Below, one piece after another: positions 7,408 to 15,924 of a stretch of DNA of 31,102 nucleotides. Under the pieces are notes generated by a model. That model did not search any database, was not told the DNA's origin, and worked only from the letters and a program-made list of their open reading frames with translations. Origin of the DNA: CALJFL01 sp964590005 (GTDB lineage: Bacteria > Pseudomonadota > Gammaproteobacteria > Pseudomonadales > Halieaceae). Made by a program: the position numbers and the translations under genes. Where the stretch lies: positions 1 through 31,102 of the forward strand of contig CAZPVJ010000087.1 in the NCBI GenBank assembly GCA_964590005.1, in the 5' to 3' direction. Each line of letters begins with the position of its first letter. Position 1 is the first letter of the stretch.

Positions 7408-9192
7408 GTGCTCAAGCTGTTCGAAGAACTCAAGCGTCGCAAGGTCTATACCGTCGCGACCTACTACATGGTCTCCAGCTGGTTGATCCTGCAGGTTTCC
7501 GACGTCTTGTTTCCTGCCTTCGGCTTGCCAGATACCGCGATGCGGCCCGTTGTCTTGCTGCTGTTTTTTGGTCTCCCCATCACGGTCATTCTCGCCTGGG
7601 CGATCGATGTCACCCCAGAGGGTATCTCGCTAACATCTGAGGCAACACCAGAAACGCGCACCAAACTCAGAACGCGGGATTACATTACCATTGCGCTGCT
7701 GGCGATTTTGATGGCGGTGGCGGCCGTGCAGCAGTACTTGATATTCACACGCCCCGGCACTGACAGTAGCTCCCTGGTTCAAACAACCTCCCCGGTGAAC
7801 AGCAACGGCGATATGTCGATTGCCGTGCTACCACTCGCTAACCTCAGCCCAAATCCTGAAAACAGCTACTTCGCCGCTGGTATACACGAGGAGATTCTCA
7901 ACCAACTGGTCAAGATCGACGCCATGGAGGTGACCTCCAGAACAGCGGTGTTGCGCTACAGTGATACCAAGCGCCCCTTGAGCGAAATTGCCCGGGAATT
8001 GGGGGTGGGAACGATCATGACAGGCAGCGTGCGTTTCGCTGACAACAAGGTCAGGATCAAGACCGAGCTGGTAAGAGCCGATGATGTCTATCTCTGGGCC
8101 GAATCCTACGAGTTCCAGCTGGATGACATTTTTGCCATCCAGACCGACGTCGCTCTCAAGGTCGCTGATGCGATGCATACATCGATCCTGCCGTCGGAGA
8201 TAGAAAACATCCAGAGACCACCCACGGATAGCACCGAGGCCTATGCGCTTTACCTGAAATATCGCTACCAACTGAACCTGGAAGGCGCCGGCGCAAATCT
8301 TGAAGAGGACGGGTGGATTGAGGCAGGAATCCGGCGCCTGGAGAAGGCGGTCTCAATAGACCCCGAATTCGCACCGGGCTACGCCGAGTTGGGTTTTGTC
8401 TCGTGGATGAAAGGCAGTATCAGCCCTGCCGAGCAGGAGGCGCTTTACGACCAGGCACTGGATTACGCCAATAAGGCCATTTCGATTGACCCAAACCTTA
8501 CGACCGCCTACGAAACGCTGGCCAGGGTGTCATTCGACCGCCTGCAATGGTCTGACTGGGAAACCAACGCGCGCAAGTCCGTCGAATTGAATGACCTGGA
8601 CGGTCGCGCCGCTTTTAATTTCGCAATGACCTTAACCAACGTGGGCCAATACAGCGAGGCCTTCCAATGGTATGAGGTGGCGATCTCCAAGAATCCATCG
8701 ATACCTTTCTTCCGGGAAGCCGCCATAGCGGCGCATATTTGGGGCGGCGACTACGAAACCGCCCTGAGCCAGACGGAACAATTTCTCGCAGTGGGTGGCG
8801 ACAAAAATGCCTACCTGACCCTGAAAGCCTATGTTTTGCATAAATTAGGCAGAGAGCAAGAATCCCAGGAGGCACTGGCTGCCATATCCGAAGAGCCCAT
8901 GCTGGTGGTTATGTGGGTTACGCCGGGCTACCAGGATTACCTGCGATGCAAAAATGGACAGAAAGATACGGTCATGGCGGAATTGGCCGAACTAGAGATC
9001 GGCGTGGCTCGCGAGCTGCGCATTCAACACTGTGCAGCCGGCTCGGCCGATAAAAATGCCCTGTTCGATAGCTTCAACAGGACGATAGAACGGGGAGAGA
9101 TCATTTATCTCACCGACGTGGTGACAGAAGATGTCAAAGCTGACCCGCGATGGCAGCTGGTAACAGACTATATGGATTATCCGCGCGGCTGA
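7408..9192 (+). CDS. Membrane TPR protein with FlgO-like domain
   Basis: This 594-aa protein starts at GTG with AGAGGT 9 nt upstream. Its N-terminus (LFEELKRRKVYTVATYYMV...) opens a two-helix membrane module at about residues 17-67 ending AWAIDVTPEG. This module is common in proteobacterial proteins with adenylate-cyclase or TPR parts. A third membrane helix is at about 92-112. Residues 136-255 form a FlgO-like domain (SIAVLPLANLSPNPENSYFA ... GTIMTGSVRF ... LWAESY ... LDDIFAIQTDVA). The remainder is TPR-like helices (for example AISIDPNLTTAYETLARVSF). No cyclase or DNA-binding domain is present. It is probably an inner-membrane scaffold with a periplasmic TPR part; its partner is unknown. 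Confidence 0.8.
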   Translation: MLKLFEELKRRKVYTVATYYMVSSWLILQVSDVLFPAFGLPDTAMRPVVLLLFFGLPITVILAWAIDVTPEGISLTSEATPETRTKLRTRDYITIALLAILMAVAAVQQYLIFTRPGTDSSSLVQTTSPVNSNGDMSIAVLPLANLSPNPENSYFAAGIHEEILNQLVKIDAMEVTSRTAVLRYSDTKRPLSEIARELGVGTIMTGSVRFADNKVRIKTELVRADDVYLWAESYEFQLDDIFAIQTDVALKVADAMHTSILPSEIENIQRPPTDSTEAYALYLKYRYQLNLEGAGANLEEDGWIEAGIRRLEKAVSIDPEFAPGYAELGFVSWMKGSISPAEQEALYDQALDYANKAISIDPNLTTAYETLARVSFDRLQWSDWETNARKSVELNDLDGRAAFNFAMTLTNVGQYSEAFQWYEVAISKNPSIPFFREAAIAAHIWGGDYETALSQTEQFLAVGGDKNAYLTLKAYVLHKLGREQESQEALAAISEEPMLVVMWVTPGYQDYLRCKNGQKDTVMAELAELEIGVARELRIQHCAAGSADKNALFDSFNRTIERGEIIYLTDVVTEDVKADPRWQLVTDYMDYPRG

Positions 9193-9197
9193 CAGAC

Positions 9198-10526
9198 CTA
9201 CAGCGAAGCCCCTTGCCGCACATCACCTCGCGAGTCCTGTAATGAACCTAGCGCGTCTTCCGAACGGTACGCCCAGGTGCTACCTGGCGCTGCCCGCCAA
9301 TGAAATGACATCAATAACTGTGTCTTCCAAAACTTGTAGTGCCGACTGATAAACGTTGCCCGCTCGGTCTTCGATTTCGACTTTATCTTCTGTGAAGAGC
9401 CGACGATGCCACCCAGGAAACCCAGGAAATGGGCGCCCGCCCAGGTATGGACACGGTAGTTGGGTCGCGCCAGACAGCGTTTGAGCACGGAAGGGCTGTA
9501 AAGACGCGTAATCGCCTGTGCCGCCCGGGTAGCATCCATAATTGCCACGTTGGCGCCCAGCGCAACCCGAGGCGTGGTGGAATGTCTGGCGTCACCAGTG
9601 ACAAAAATAGTATTTCGGTAGATGCTCCTGCTAGCCCGCTCCAGGCGGATATCGATGAGCGAAAGTCCGAAGTTTATATCACCCGACACCCCCAACCTGG
9701 CCGCTCCCTCATGCAGTAGCGCTACCAGTTTTTCTCGATCGGCCTTGTGCGACCATGACAGACCTTGCCACTCCGGACTCTCTGGCACTTTCACGAAAAC
9801 GCTGGTGCCATGGCCTGTTGCCAGCGCCAGGGCTTCCTCGGTTCGATTGTTGTTGTGGTACTTGGTATTACCCCTTCCCGCCTGCTTGAAATTGGCGCTG
9901 ATCAGGGTCTCCAATTCCCGAACACCCTTCTTTTCCGCCGCACCTATGAGTTCGAGTGTTTTACTGCTGGTGCCATCGGCGGCAATAACATAGCGCGCAT
10001 CGACCTCGTGAAACGTTCCCTCACACAGAAATCGAACACGGGTACTGCCTTTTTCTGGCTCACTGATCTCTATCAATTCAGTTTGATGCAGCAAGGTAAC
10101 GTCCCCGGTTTTGCGAAGGGCTCGGTATATGGCTTGCTCCAACACATTGATACTGACATTGAAGACCGGGCGGCGCCTGAGCATAAACAGTGCGCTAAAC
10201 GTAATCCGCCTACGCGCATTGCCCTTGTGATAGCTGGGTAGCGGGTACTGGTTGTACACCGCCTCTTCCGGGCAAATCTGGGTCCAGTCAGTTGCTGGCG
10301 CAAACTGGCTGAGATCACAGCCCATCGCCTCAAGCGCATGAGCCGGTGCCGCATCCAACAAGATGGTATTGGAGCGGGTTCTTTCACTGCTGTGCTTGTC
10401 GAGAACCAGTACCGACTTGCAACCATAACCGTAGCGGCTCGCCAGGTGACTCAAGGCCAGGGCACTGGTTGCGCCACCGGGCCCTGCGCCCACAACCACC
10501 ACGTCCACAGTCTTCGCTAAGTCCAT
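9198..10526 (-). CDS. FAD-dependent oxidoreductase (PHBH/UbiH-halogenase-like fold)
   Basis: The protein is about 442 aa. It has a dinucleotide-binding motif VVVVGAGPGGATSA (GxGxxG near residue 13), a DG motif VIAADGTSSKTLEL (about 183) and a second FAD motif VTGDARHSTTPRVALG (about 310). This is the order seen in aromatic hydroxylases, halogenases and geranylgeranyl-reductase-type enzymes. The W-x-W-x-I-P halogenase motif is absent, so a hydroxylase, epoxidase or reductase is likelier. The open frame runs to a TTG at 10547, but two adjacent ATGs at 10529 and 10526 follow AGGGA at 10531-10535; 10526 is better spaced. It is divergent from the radical SAM/desaturase pair, suggesting work on the same lipid or pigment. 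It is convergent with the TPR gene, with 5 bp between stops. Confidence 0.8.
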   Translation of the reverse strand: MDLAKTVDVVVVGAGPGGATSALALSHLASRYGYGCKSVLVLDKHSSERTRSNTILLDAAPAHALEAMGCDLSQFAPATDWTQICPEEAVYNQYPLPSYHKGNARRRITFSALFMLRRRPVFNVSINVLEQAIYRALRKTGDVTLLHQTELIEISEPEKGSTRVRFLCEGTFHEVDARYVIAADGTSSKTLELIGAAEKKGVRELETLISANFKQAGRGNTKYHNNNRTEEALALATGHGTSVFVKVPESPEWQGLSWSHKADREKLVALLHEGAARLGVSGDINFGLSLIDIRLERASRSIYRNTIFVTGDARHSTTPRVALGANVAIMDATRAAQAITRLYSPSVLKRCLARPNYRVHTWAGAHFLGFLGGIVGSSQKIKSKSKTERATFISRHYKFWKTQLLMSFHWRAAPGSTWAYRSEDALGSLQDSRGDVRQGASL

Positions 10527-10625
10527 CATTTCCCTATCGTTGGCCAAAACTGAAATTATGTGTATTAATGCTAATGACTACTAGCTGGACGAAATTAATA
10601 ATCCATGGGCCAGCAGGGTATCCAG

Positions 10626-10654
10626 TTGAACAGGATAGTTCATTCTAAAATACA
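10626..10654 (+). promoter_or_regulatory. Possible promoter for the radical SAM-desaturase operon
   Basis: TTGAAC at 10626-10631 is followed after 17 bp by AATACA at 10649-10654, within an AT-rich intergenic region divergent from the FAD oxidoreductase. The -10 match is poor, so this is only suggestive. Confidence 0.25.
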
Positions 10655-10678
10655 AAGTGATCTTGAGGGTATCCATCG

Positions 10679-12268
10679 ATGAATTCAGCAGCACCTGTCG
10701 TGACGCCGGCGAAAAAGAGAATTCTGGTTGTTAATTGTTTCTTTCCAGACGAACGACAAGCCATAAAGCGCACCAACCAGGTTCCCAATGCGGTGGCACC
10801 TGTGCTGCTCGCTGGGTATTTCGATAGCGAATTTTGTGAGGTAAAACTCTACAACGAGGTCAGCAGCGGCTTTATCGAGGTTTATCACCCCGAACTGCTT
10901 GAATGGCCCGACATGGTAGTACTCAGCAGTTTGACCGCCGCCTTCGATCGCCTCTTGCATGTTACAGCCTATGCTAGAACCGCCAATCCGAAGGTAATCG
11001 TGGCCGCCGGTGGCCACGCAGTACGCGCCTTCCCAATCTACTCACAACAATTTTTCGACTACACCTGTGTCGGCGACGTTGATGAAATCAGGGATGTCAT
11101 CAGCGACGCCCTGGGGCCAGCGTACGTGGCAGAGGCATTTACACCGCGGTACGACCTCGCCTACTGGATCAACCGCCTGGGTTACGCCGAGTCGTCGAGG
11201 AACTGTAACTTCCAATGCGGGTTCTGCAGCCTGACCAGCGCCGGGTTACGGTACCAGGTACCCGAACTGGATTATCTTGAAGCACAGATGGAACAGATTG
11301 GTAAACGGCCTATATTCTTCTTCCAGGACAATCAGATTCTCGGCTCCAGCCGCGACAGTTTCAAGGAACGCCTGGCGCTTTTCCAAAGAAGGCGTGAGGC
11401 TGGCCAGTTCAAGTACTGGAGTGGATTCGTTACAGACACCTTCTTCTGGGAGGACGAAAACATCGACCTGGCCCGGGAGACCGGTTGTATTTCAGTCTTT
11501 GTCGGTGTCGAATCCTTCGACGATGCCCCCTGGCTGGACCAGGCCAATAAAAAACAGAACAGTCGCTACAACCAGGCCGAGTTGCTGCGCAGGGCGATCG
11601 ACGGCGGCGTACTCGTTCAGTACGGCCTGGTCTATGACCCCACCCAGCATTCACTGGCCCAAATGCACAAGGAGCTGGATATTATTTGCTCCAATCCGGA
11701 GATACCAGCGCCCAACTTTATCTTCACAGCGATCCCTTTCCCCGGAACACCGTTTTTCAGGCAGTGCATTGAGCAGGACCTTATCCTTCCCAATACCGAC
11801 GTGAGGGACCTTGAGGGCTCAACCCTCAGCCTGCGAGGCATAGATTCACAGGAAGAAACACTGGACTTCGTACGGCGAGGCCGGCGATTCGCTGGATACA
11901 GGAGCCGTTTTATGAGACACCAGGCCAAGTTTTTGAAACGCTATTCACATAGCCTCAATCGCGACCAGAAGCTTTTATCACTCATTGCGGCTGCAGCTAT
12001 ACTGGCTCCAACCGCTGTACTGGGTCCAGGCGCAGTTTTTCGGAAAAAGATTCATCGAACCCATCTCAGTACAACCGAGGTACTCGATGATATCTATACT
12101 CCGCGGTTACCAGTGGCAGACAAATACAGTCATTACTTCGCGCCGACCAACCTGGTAAACCACAACGGAGAACTCAACGAAGCGCTGGCGGAAGACTCAA
12201 TGGCAACACGACACCGCAAATCCAGCGATTCAGACAGTGCGTCCCTGGCGGTCGAAGTCCGGGCATGA
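10679..12268 (+). CDS. Radical SAM protein with N-terminal cobalamin-binding-type domain
   Basis: This 529-aa protein starts with GAGGG 9 nt before the ATG. Residues about 14-145 resemble the B12-binding Rossmann fold of class B radical SAM enzymes (RILVVNCFFP ... VVLSSLT ... VIVAAGGHAV). The cobalamin His motif DxHxxG is not present, as in many such enzymes. The radical SAM cluster motif is C176-x3-C180-x2-C183 (CNFQCGFC). The barrel continues to about residue 400 and includes IPFPGTPFF. A hydrophobic stretch (LIAAAAILAPTAVLGPGAVF, about 435-455) could associate with the membrane. These enzymes often methylate unactivated carbons or rearrange lipids and natural products. Its stop overlaps the desaturase start (ATGA), implying coupled translation and a shared pathway. 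Substrate unknown. Confidence 0.85.
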   Translation: MNSAAPVVTPAKKRILVVNCFFPDERQAIKRTNQVPNAVAPVLLAGYFDSEFCEVKLYNEVSSGFIEVYHPELLEWPDMVVLSSLTAAFDRLLHVTAYARTANPKVIVAAGGHAVRAFPIYSQQFFDYTCVGDVDEIRDVISDALGPAYVAEAFTPRYDLAYWINRLGYAESSRNCNFQCGFCSLTSAGLRYQVPELDYLEAQMEQIGKRPIFFFQDNQILGSSRDSFKERLALFQRRREAGQFKYWSGFVTDTFFWEDENIDLARETGCISVFVGVESFDDAPWLDQANKKQNSRYNQAELLRRAIDGGVLVQYGLVYDPTQHSLAQMHKELDIICSNPEIPAPNFIFTAIPFPGTPFFRQCIEQDLILPNTDVRDLEGSTLSLRGIDSQEETLDFVRRGRRFAGYRSRFMRHQAKFLKRYSHSLNRDQKLLSLIAAAAILAPTAVLGPGAVFRKKIHRTHLSTTEVLDDIYTPRLPVADKYSHYFAPTNLVNHNGELNEALAEDSMATRHRKSSDSDSASLAVEVRA

Positions 12269-13092
12269 GTTTGGGGTTTTCCCTCACACAGCTTTACAGG
12301 CTGGTAGGTATTTTCCTACTCCACATGATTGTGATTACTGCGCTACTTACTGGCACGAGCTACCAGGATTGGCTGGTGTTCGCGGTGATCTACCCGCTCG
12401 CAGCAATCGGGGTGGGTATTTCCATGCATCGTTACTTCGCGCACCGCTCATTCAGCACCAGCCGATTTTTCCAGTTCTTCCTGGCCCTAACCGCCTCTCT
12501 GTCGTTTGGAAACGCGGTCAATTTCGCCGGCAAACATCGGCTTCATCACCGCCATTCTGACCGGGAGGCAGATGTCCACTCTCCCAAGCAGGGTGTCTGG
12601 CAATGCTGGGTAGGCAGTATTGTGGACTGCGGTTATCCCGATGAGGATATCGAAAGGGAAATCGAGGATTACAAGGATTTCCCGGAGCTAATGTGGCTGC
12701 ACAAACACTCTACCTGGCCCGGACTGGCGCTTTGCATCATTTTGTTCGTCGTTGGCGGTTTTAGTATGTTGGCCATTGGTGGCTGCCTGAGCTCGGTCCT
12801 GCTGCTGCACCAGAGTTCAGCCGTCAACTACTTTTGCCATTGCCGCGGCTCGAGACGCTTCGCTACGCGCGACAATTCTCGTAACAATCCTCTGGTGGCT
12901 TTGCTGACTTACGGTGAGGGCTGGCATAACAATCATCATCGTTTCCCCCGCTCTGCCAGGGCAGGGATGTACTGGTGGGAAATTGATCTGTTCTACGGGG
13001 TTATCTGCTTATTCGAGATGGCCGGGCTTATCTGGGATGTGGAGCGAGTTCCAGACTCTCGGTTGACCACGGCGCGGTTGGCTACAGACTGA
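12265..13092 (+). CDS. Membrane fatty acid (acyl-CoA/acyl-lipid) desaturase
   Basis: The 275-aa protein has the full set of diiron histidine boxes of delta-9-type desaturases: HRYFAH at 55-60, HRLHH at 91-95 and HNNHH at 221-225. The additional ligand region HQSSAVNYFCH is at 182-192. Hydrophobic pairs of helices lie at about 10-50, 68-85 and 152-185. It would insert a cis double bond in an acyl chain using O2 and external electrons. It is slightly shorter than typical stearoyl-CoA desaturases and lacks a fused cytochrome b5. Translation is coupled to the radical SAM gene by ATGA overlap. One base separates its stop from the convergent stop at 13094. Confidence 0.9.
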   Translation: MSLGFSLTQLYRLVGIFLLHMIVITALLTGTSYQDWLVFAVIYPLAAIGVGISMHRYFAHRSFSTSRFFQFFLALTASLSFGNAVNFAGKHRLHHRHSDREADVHSPKQGVWQCWVGSIVDCGYPDEDIEREIEDYKDFPELMWLHKHSTWPGLALCIILFVVGGFSMLAIGGCLSSVLLLHQSSAVNYFCHCRGSRRFATRDNSRNNPLVALLTYGEGWHNNHHRFPRSARAGMYWWEIDLFYGVICLFEMAGLIWDVERVPDSRLTTARLATD

Positions 13093-13093
13093 C

Positions 13094-14761
13094 TCAATCG
13101 GCCTTTGGGGCAAACTGATAGTACTGCACCAGTTCCTCAAGCGAACCTTCAAGGTCGGCTTGCAACTTCTCCTGATCGTTTACGTTGTAATCCAGTATTC
13201 GGCGACTTTTCAGATCAAACGGCACTTCATCAATATTCTGAGTCAGGATAAGCACCGGCTTACCCAGGGCATGAGCCATGCCAAGTTCATAGAAAACGTT
13301 TGCGTTGTTTCCGGTGATATCTGCGATAACAAAATCTGACTGCATCAAGCCGCTCCAGATATCATCGAGGATATCGGTAGGACGAAAAATGTCGTCTCCC
13401 CGTAAGGCAAAAATGTTCAAGCGCTTGCAGATGAGGCGCAGGCTGGCCGTGGTCCGGTCGGACCAATCGGTATGAAAAGGCATAACCAGGAAGCAACTGA
13501 CCCGCTTATCATCGGAAAGCGTCACGGGAGGCCTGTTGAGCCTCTCAGGACCCAGGAATATCACGTTCTCCCTCAGATCATCGGCGGCTTCATTAACGGT
13601 GGCCATCACGCGATCCAATGCAGTCACCTCCAACCAATGGTGCGTACGCCGTTTTTCCGGGCGTCGATCTGAAGCCTGCAATTTATCGGCAAACAGGCCA
13701 CCGATCCAATTGGCGAGGTAAACAACCACCTCATCAAACCGGGAGGTAATAACTGACATGGATATCACGCAGGCGGCGCTGAATAGAACGATAAACATGG
13801 CCAGTATTTGCGGTAACTCGCTGAGCAGGTGCGCTGCGAACATCGCGACAGTGCAGGTAACGAGCCAAAATATCAGCAGGTAGATGGACAGGCCCGAATG
13901 ATGGTTCTTTGCTTTCAGCAGAGTTTCTGACTCCTCTAGCGCCACCCGCTCGCCACGACGTATCTCGAATTGCATCAACAAGCCGATCAGGATAATTGTC
14001 TTGCTCAACGCCCAGAAAGCATCCAGGTTCTTATTGCTTTCCAGGTAGTCGTTCAGACTGACTGCCTCAGCGTGCATTCGGATACTGTCGAATACCGAAA
14101 TGATGTCGTTACCGGCTGCCAAGGTAAATCCCATCACGATGACGATCAGTCCGCGATTTACACTCATCAAAACGCAAAGCAGGCCAAACATAATGCCAAT
14201 CAATTCCAGCATTAGCAGAATCAAATCCAGGCGTTCACCCTTGTCCGAAAACTCAAACTGAAAATTTTGAAGTTGGAACAGGAGCAAAAGCATTACACCT
14301 ATCAGCAGTAGCGGTGCTACAAACAGGTAGGTTTTCGTTTCTCGTAACTGGGTAGCGAGACTGAAAGCAAACGCTGCCCAGGCAATATTCCATAAGAAAA
14401 GGTGCATGCCGTAGAACAACGAATTGAGGTGAATACCGCCATTGGCATGACTGCTCTCTACAACGGTAGGGTTCATCCACTGGAGTGTAGTCATCTCGCC
14501 AGCTTGTAAGAGAAAGGCATTGAGTGCATCAGCTATGAAGGCAAGGGCCAGGATCGCGTAGAGAATTTTCGCGAGGCCCTCTCCATCTCGACTGAGCTTG
14601 ATGGTTAGTAGGACACACAATGTAATCGCTGCGATTTCCGGCCAAAGCTGCACAGCGTCGCGCCCAAGGACAAAAAATACCAGGGCGTAAAGCAGGTAAG
14701 CGGCGCAGACAGCACCAATTCTGCTTTCAGTACTTTCCAATAACCTGGATACACCTTGCAT
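13094..14761 (-). CDS. Polytopic membrane protein with C-terminal nucleoside 2-deoxyribosyltransferase/TIR-like domain
   Basis: The 555-aa protein has about ten hydrophobic helices (roughly residues 15-35, 39-56, 67-86, 113-135, 144-163, 179-199, 204-221, 249-267, 292-310 and 317-338). A linker of about 80 residues follows. Residues 420-550 form a soluble domain with CFLVMPF (423-429), a GDDI element (455-458), DDIWSGLMQSDFVIADITG and NANVFYELGMAHALGKPV. The last block, with E492 in FYELG, is the signature of the NDT/TIR-like superfamily, which cleaves N-glycosidic bonds of nucleotides or NAD and often serves as a defence effector. The start codon overlaps the patatin stop (TGATG), so the two are translated together. 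I infer a membrane sensor or anchor coupled to a nucleotide-hydrolase domain; activity is not demonstrated. Confidence 0.75.
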   Translation of the reverse strand: MQGVSRLLESTESRIGAVCAAYLLYALVFFVLGRDAVQLWPEIAAITLCVLLTIKLSRDGEGLAKILYAILALAFIADALNAFLLQAGEMTTLQWMNPTVVESSHANGGIHLNSLFYGMHLFLWNIAWAAFAFSLATQLRETKTYLFVAPLLLIGVMLLLLFQLQNFQFEFSDKGERLDLILLMLELIGIMFGLLCVLMSVNRGLIVIVMGFTLAAGNDIISVFDSIRMHAEAVSLNDYLESNKNLDAFWALSKTIILIGLLMQFEIRRGERVALEESETLLKAKNHHSGLSIYLLIFWLVTCTVAMFAAHLLSELPQILAMFIVLFSAACVISMSVITSRFDEVVVYLANWIGGLFADKLQASDRRPEKRRTHHWLEVTALDRVMATVNEAADDLRENVIFLGPERLNRPPVTLSDDKRVSCFLVMPFHTDWSDRTTASLRLICKRLNIFALRGDDIFRPTDILDDIWSGLMQSDFVIADITGNNANVFYELGMAHALGKPVLILTQNIDEVPFDLKSRRILDYNVNDQEKLQADLEGSLEELVQYYQFAPKAD

Positions 14762-15912
14762 CAGAGGATATCTTCCTCACGTATATATTTCTCGGCGTAA
14801 AGCCCTCCAAGCTCCTGCCACTCGGATATCGTCGGTATCGATTTATAATTACGCAGCGTTTTTATTTCTTTGGCAGTGTAATCTCTACCAAACTCATTTT
14901 TTAGCCACGCTTGCTCCAACCGAAGGTTATAGCGCGTATAGGAAAACAGCGGATCGGGTGAGAGTGTCTCTTGCGACAGGTCGCCTATCAAACTGTCGAT
15001 TGCATCCCTGGGTCCCAGCTGTTTTCCCATCCACTGCATCATCAGTTCATTGAGCTCACGACAGTCGTTCATAAGCGATCCAAGAGCAACTCCTCCAGTG
15101 CCCAGGGCGGGCATATACTTGGCCAGAAGATCCACGTCAGACATGCTCCGGGTCCATTGGCCGGTTCCCAGCGAAAGCACGTGAATGTTGTCTGGCCCGG
15201 TAACCCAATTGTAGCCATAGCCTTCAATGGTCGCCTGCATAAACAACTGAAAAGCCGGATAGTTATGCGGGCTTACGCCCCCATCCAGGAAAAGGCCACG
15301 TTGGTCTTCAGCTACCTGTAACACTTCTGCCGAAAAGGCACCCGGTGCCGCAGCACTGGCTCGTACTGCGCGCCAAAGCTTGTAGTCTTTGTTGGGCACA
15401 TAGTCTGCACCGTCGGGTGCATCGAAGTAGTCGGCATCAGGGTTATTAGTTATCGGCCAGACACTTCCGGTATCCAAGCGTTTCGTGACGGCGGTATAAC
15501 CAATCCCCATGTTGGTGACGCTTTCCATGGTCGTGTCGGCTCCGAGGACTTCCTTGAGTCCATCCTCTATGGCCTTGGTAGGAAAGCGGGATCTCAAAAT
15601 ACCCCAGCGAAAAGGCTGTTTCTTAAACACCTGCCTGCCCACGTCGAGATACATGCTCTCTATATCGGCCGCTGTATTGCCCAGTGCGATCAGGGCAGAA
15701 ACCATTGACCCTGTCGAAGTACCGCCCACGAGGTGGTAATGATCACGGAGGACGGCATCGGGGTTGCCGGTTTTCTTACGGATAATGGCTTCAACTTTCT
15801 TTAGCATCTGCGCGGTCAGAACCGCTCGCAGGCCGCCCCCATCTATCGCCAGGATACGTTTCATCTGGCCATCATTGGCAAGTACACGATTCCTGAATTT
15901 TTCGAAGCTCAT
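14761..15912 (-). CDS. Patatin-like phospholipase (CapV-type architecture)
   Basis: The 383-aa protein carries every catalytic element of patatin lipases: the oxyanion motif DGGGLR (24-29), the nucleophile elbow GTSTG (64-68, Ser66), the conserved RASAAAPGAF (184-193) and the catalytic Asp in DGG (210-212). It would hydrolyse acyl ester bonds of membrane phospholipids in the cytoplasm. Patatins of this size are effectors in CBASS (CapV) and other bacterial immune systems, but they also occur in ordinary lipid turnover. AAGGAA lies 6 nt before the ATG. It is 12 bp downstream of the small two-repeat protein and overlaps the membrane NDT-like gene by one base, so the three form one translational unit. 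Confidence 0.88.
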   Translation of the reverse strand: MSFEKFRNRVLANDGQMKRILAIDGGGLRAVLTAQMLKKVEAIIRKKTGNPDAVLRDHYHLVGGTSTGSMVSALIALGNTAADIESMYLDVGRQVFKKQPFRWGILRSRFPTKAIEDGLKEVLGADTTMESVTNMGIGYTAVTKRLDTGSVWPITNNPDADYFDAPDGADYVPNKDYKLWRAVRASAAAPGAFSAEVLQVAEDQRGLFLDGGVSPHNYPAFQLFMQATIEGYGYNWVTGPDNIHVLSLGTGQWTRSMSDVDLLAKYMPALGTGGVALGSLMNDCRELNELMMQWMGKQLGPRDAIDSLIGDLSQETLSPDPLFSYTRYNLRLEQAWLKNEFGRDYTAKEIKTLRNYKSIPTISEWQELGGLYAEKYIREEDIL

Positions 15913-15924
15913 AGCGTTTCCTTA

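Noticed and set aside
9198..10526. Calling the FAD enzyme a tryptophan-type halogenase
   Set aside because: The W-x-W-x-I-P motif and the active-site Lys context could not be found; only the general PHBH-fold FAD motifs are visible.
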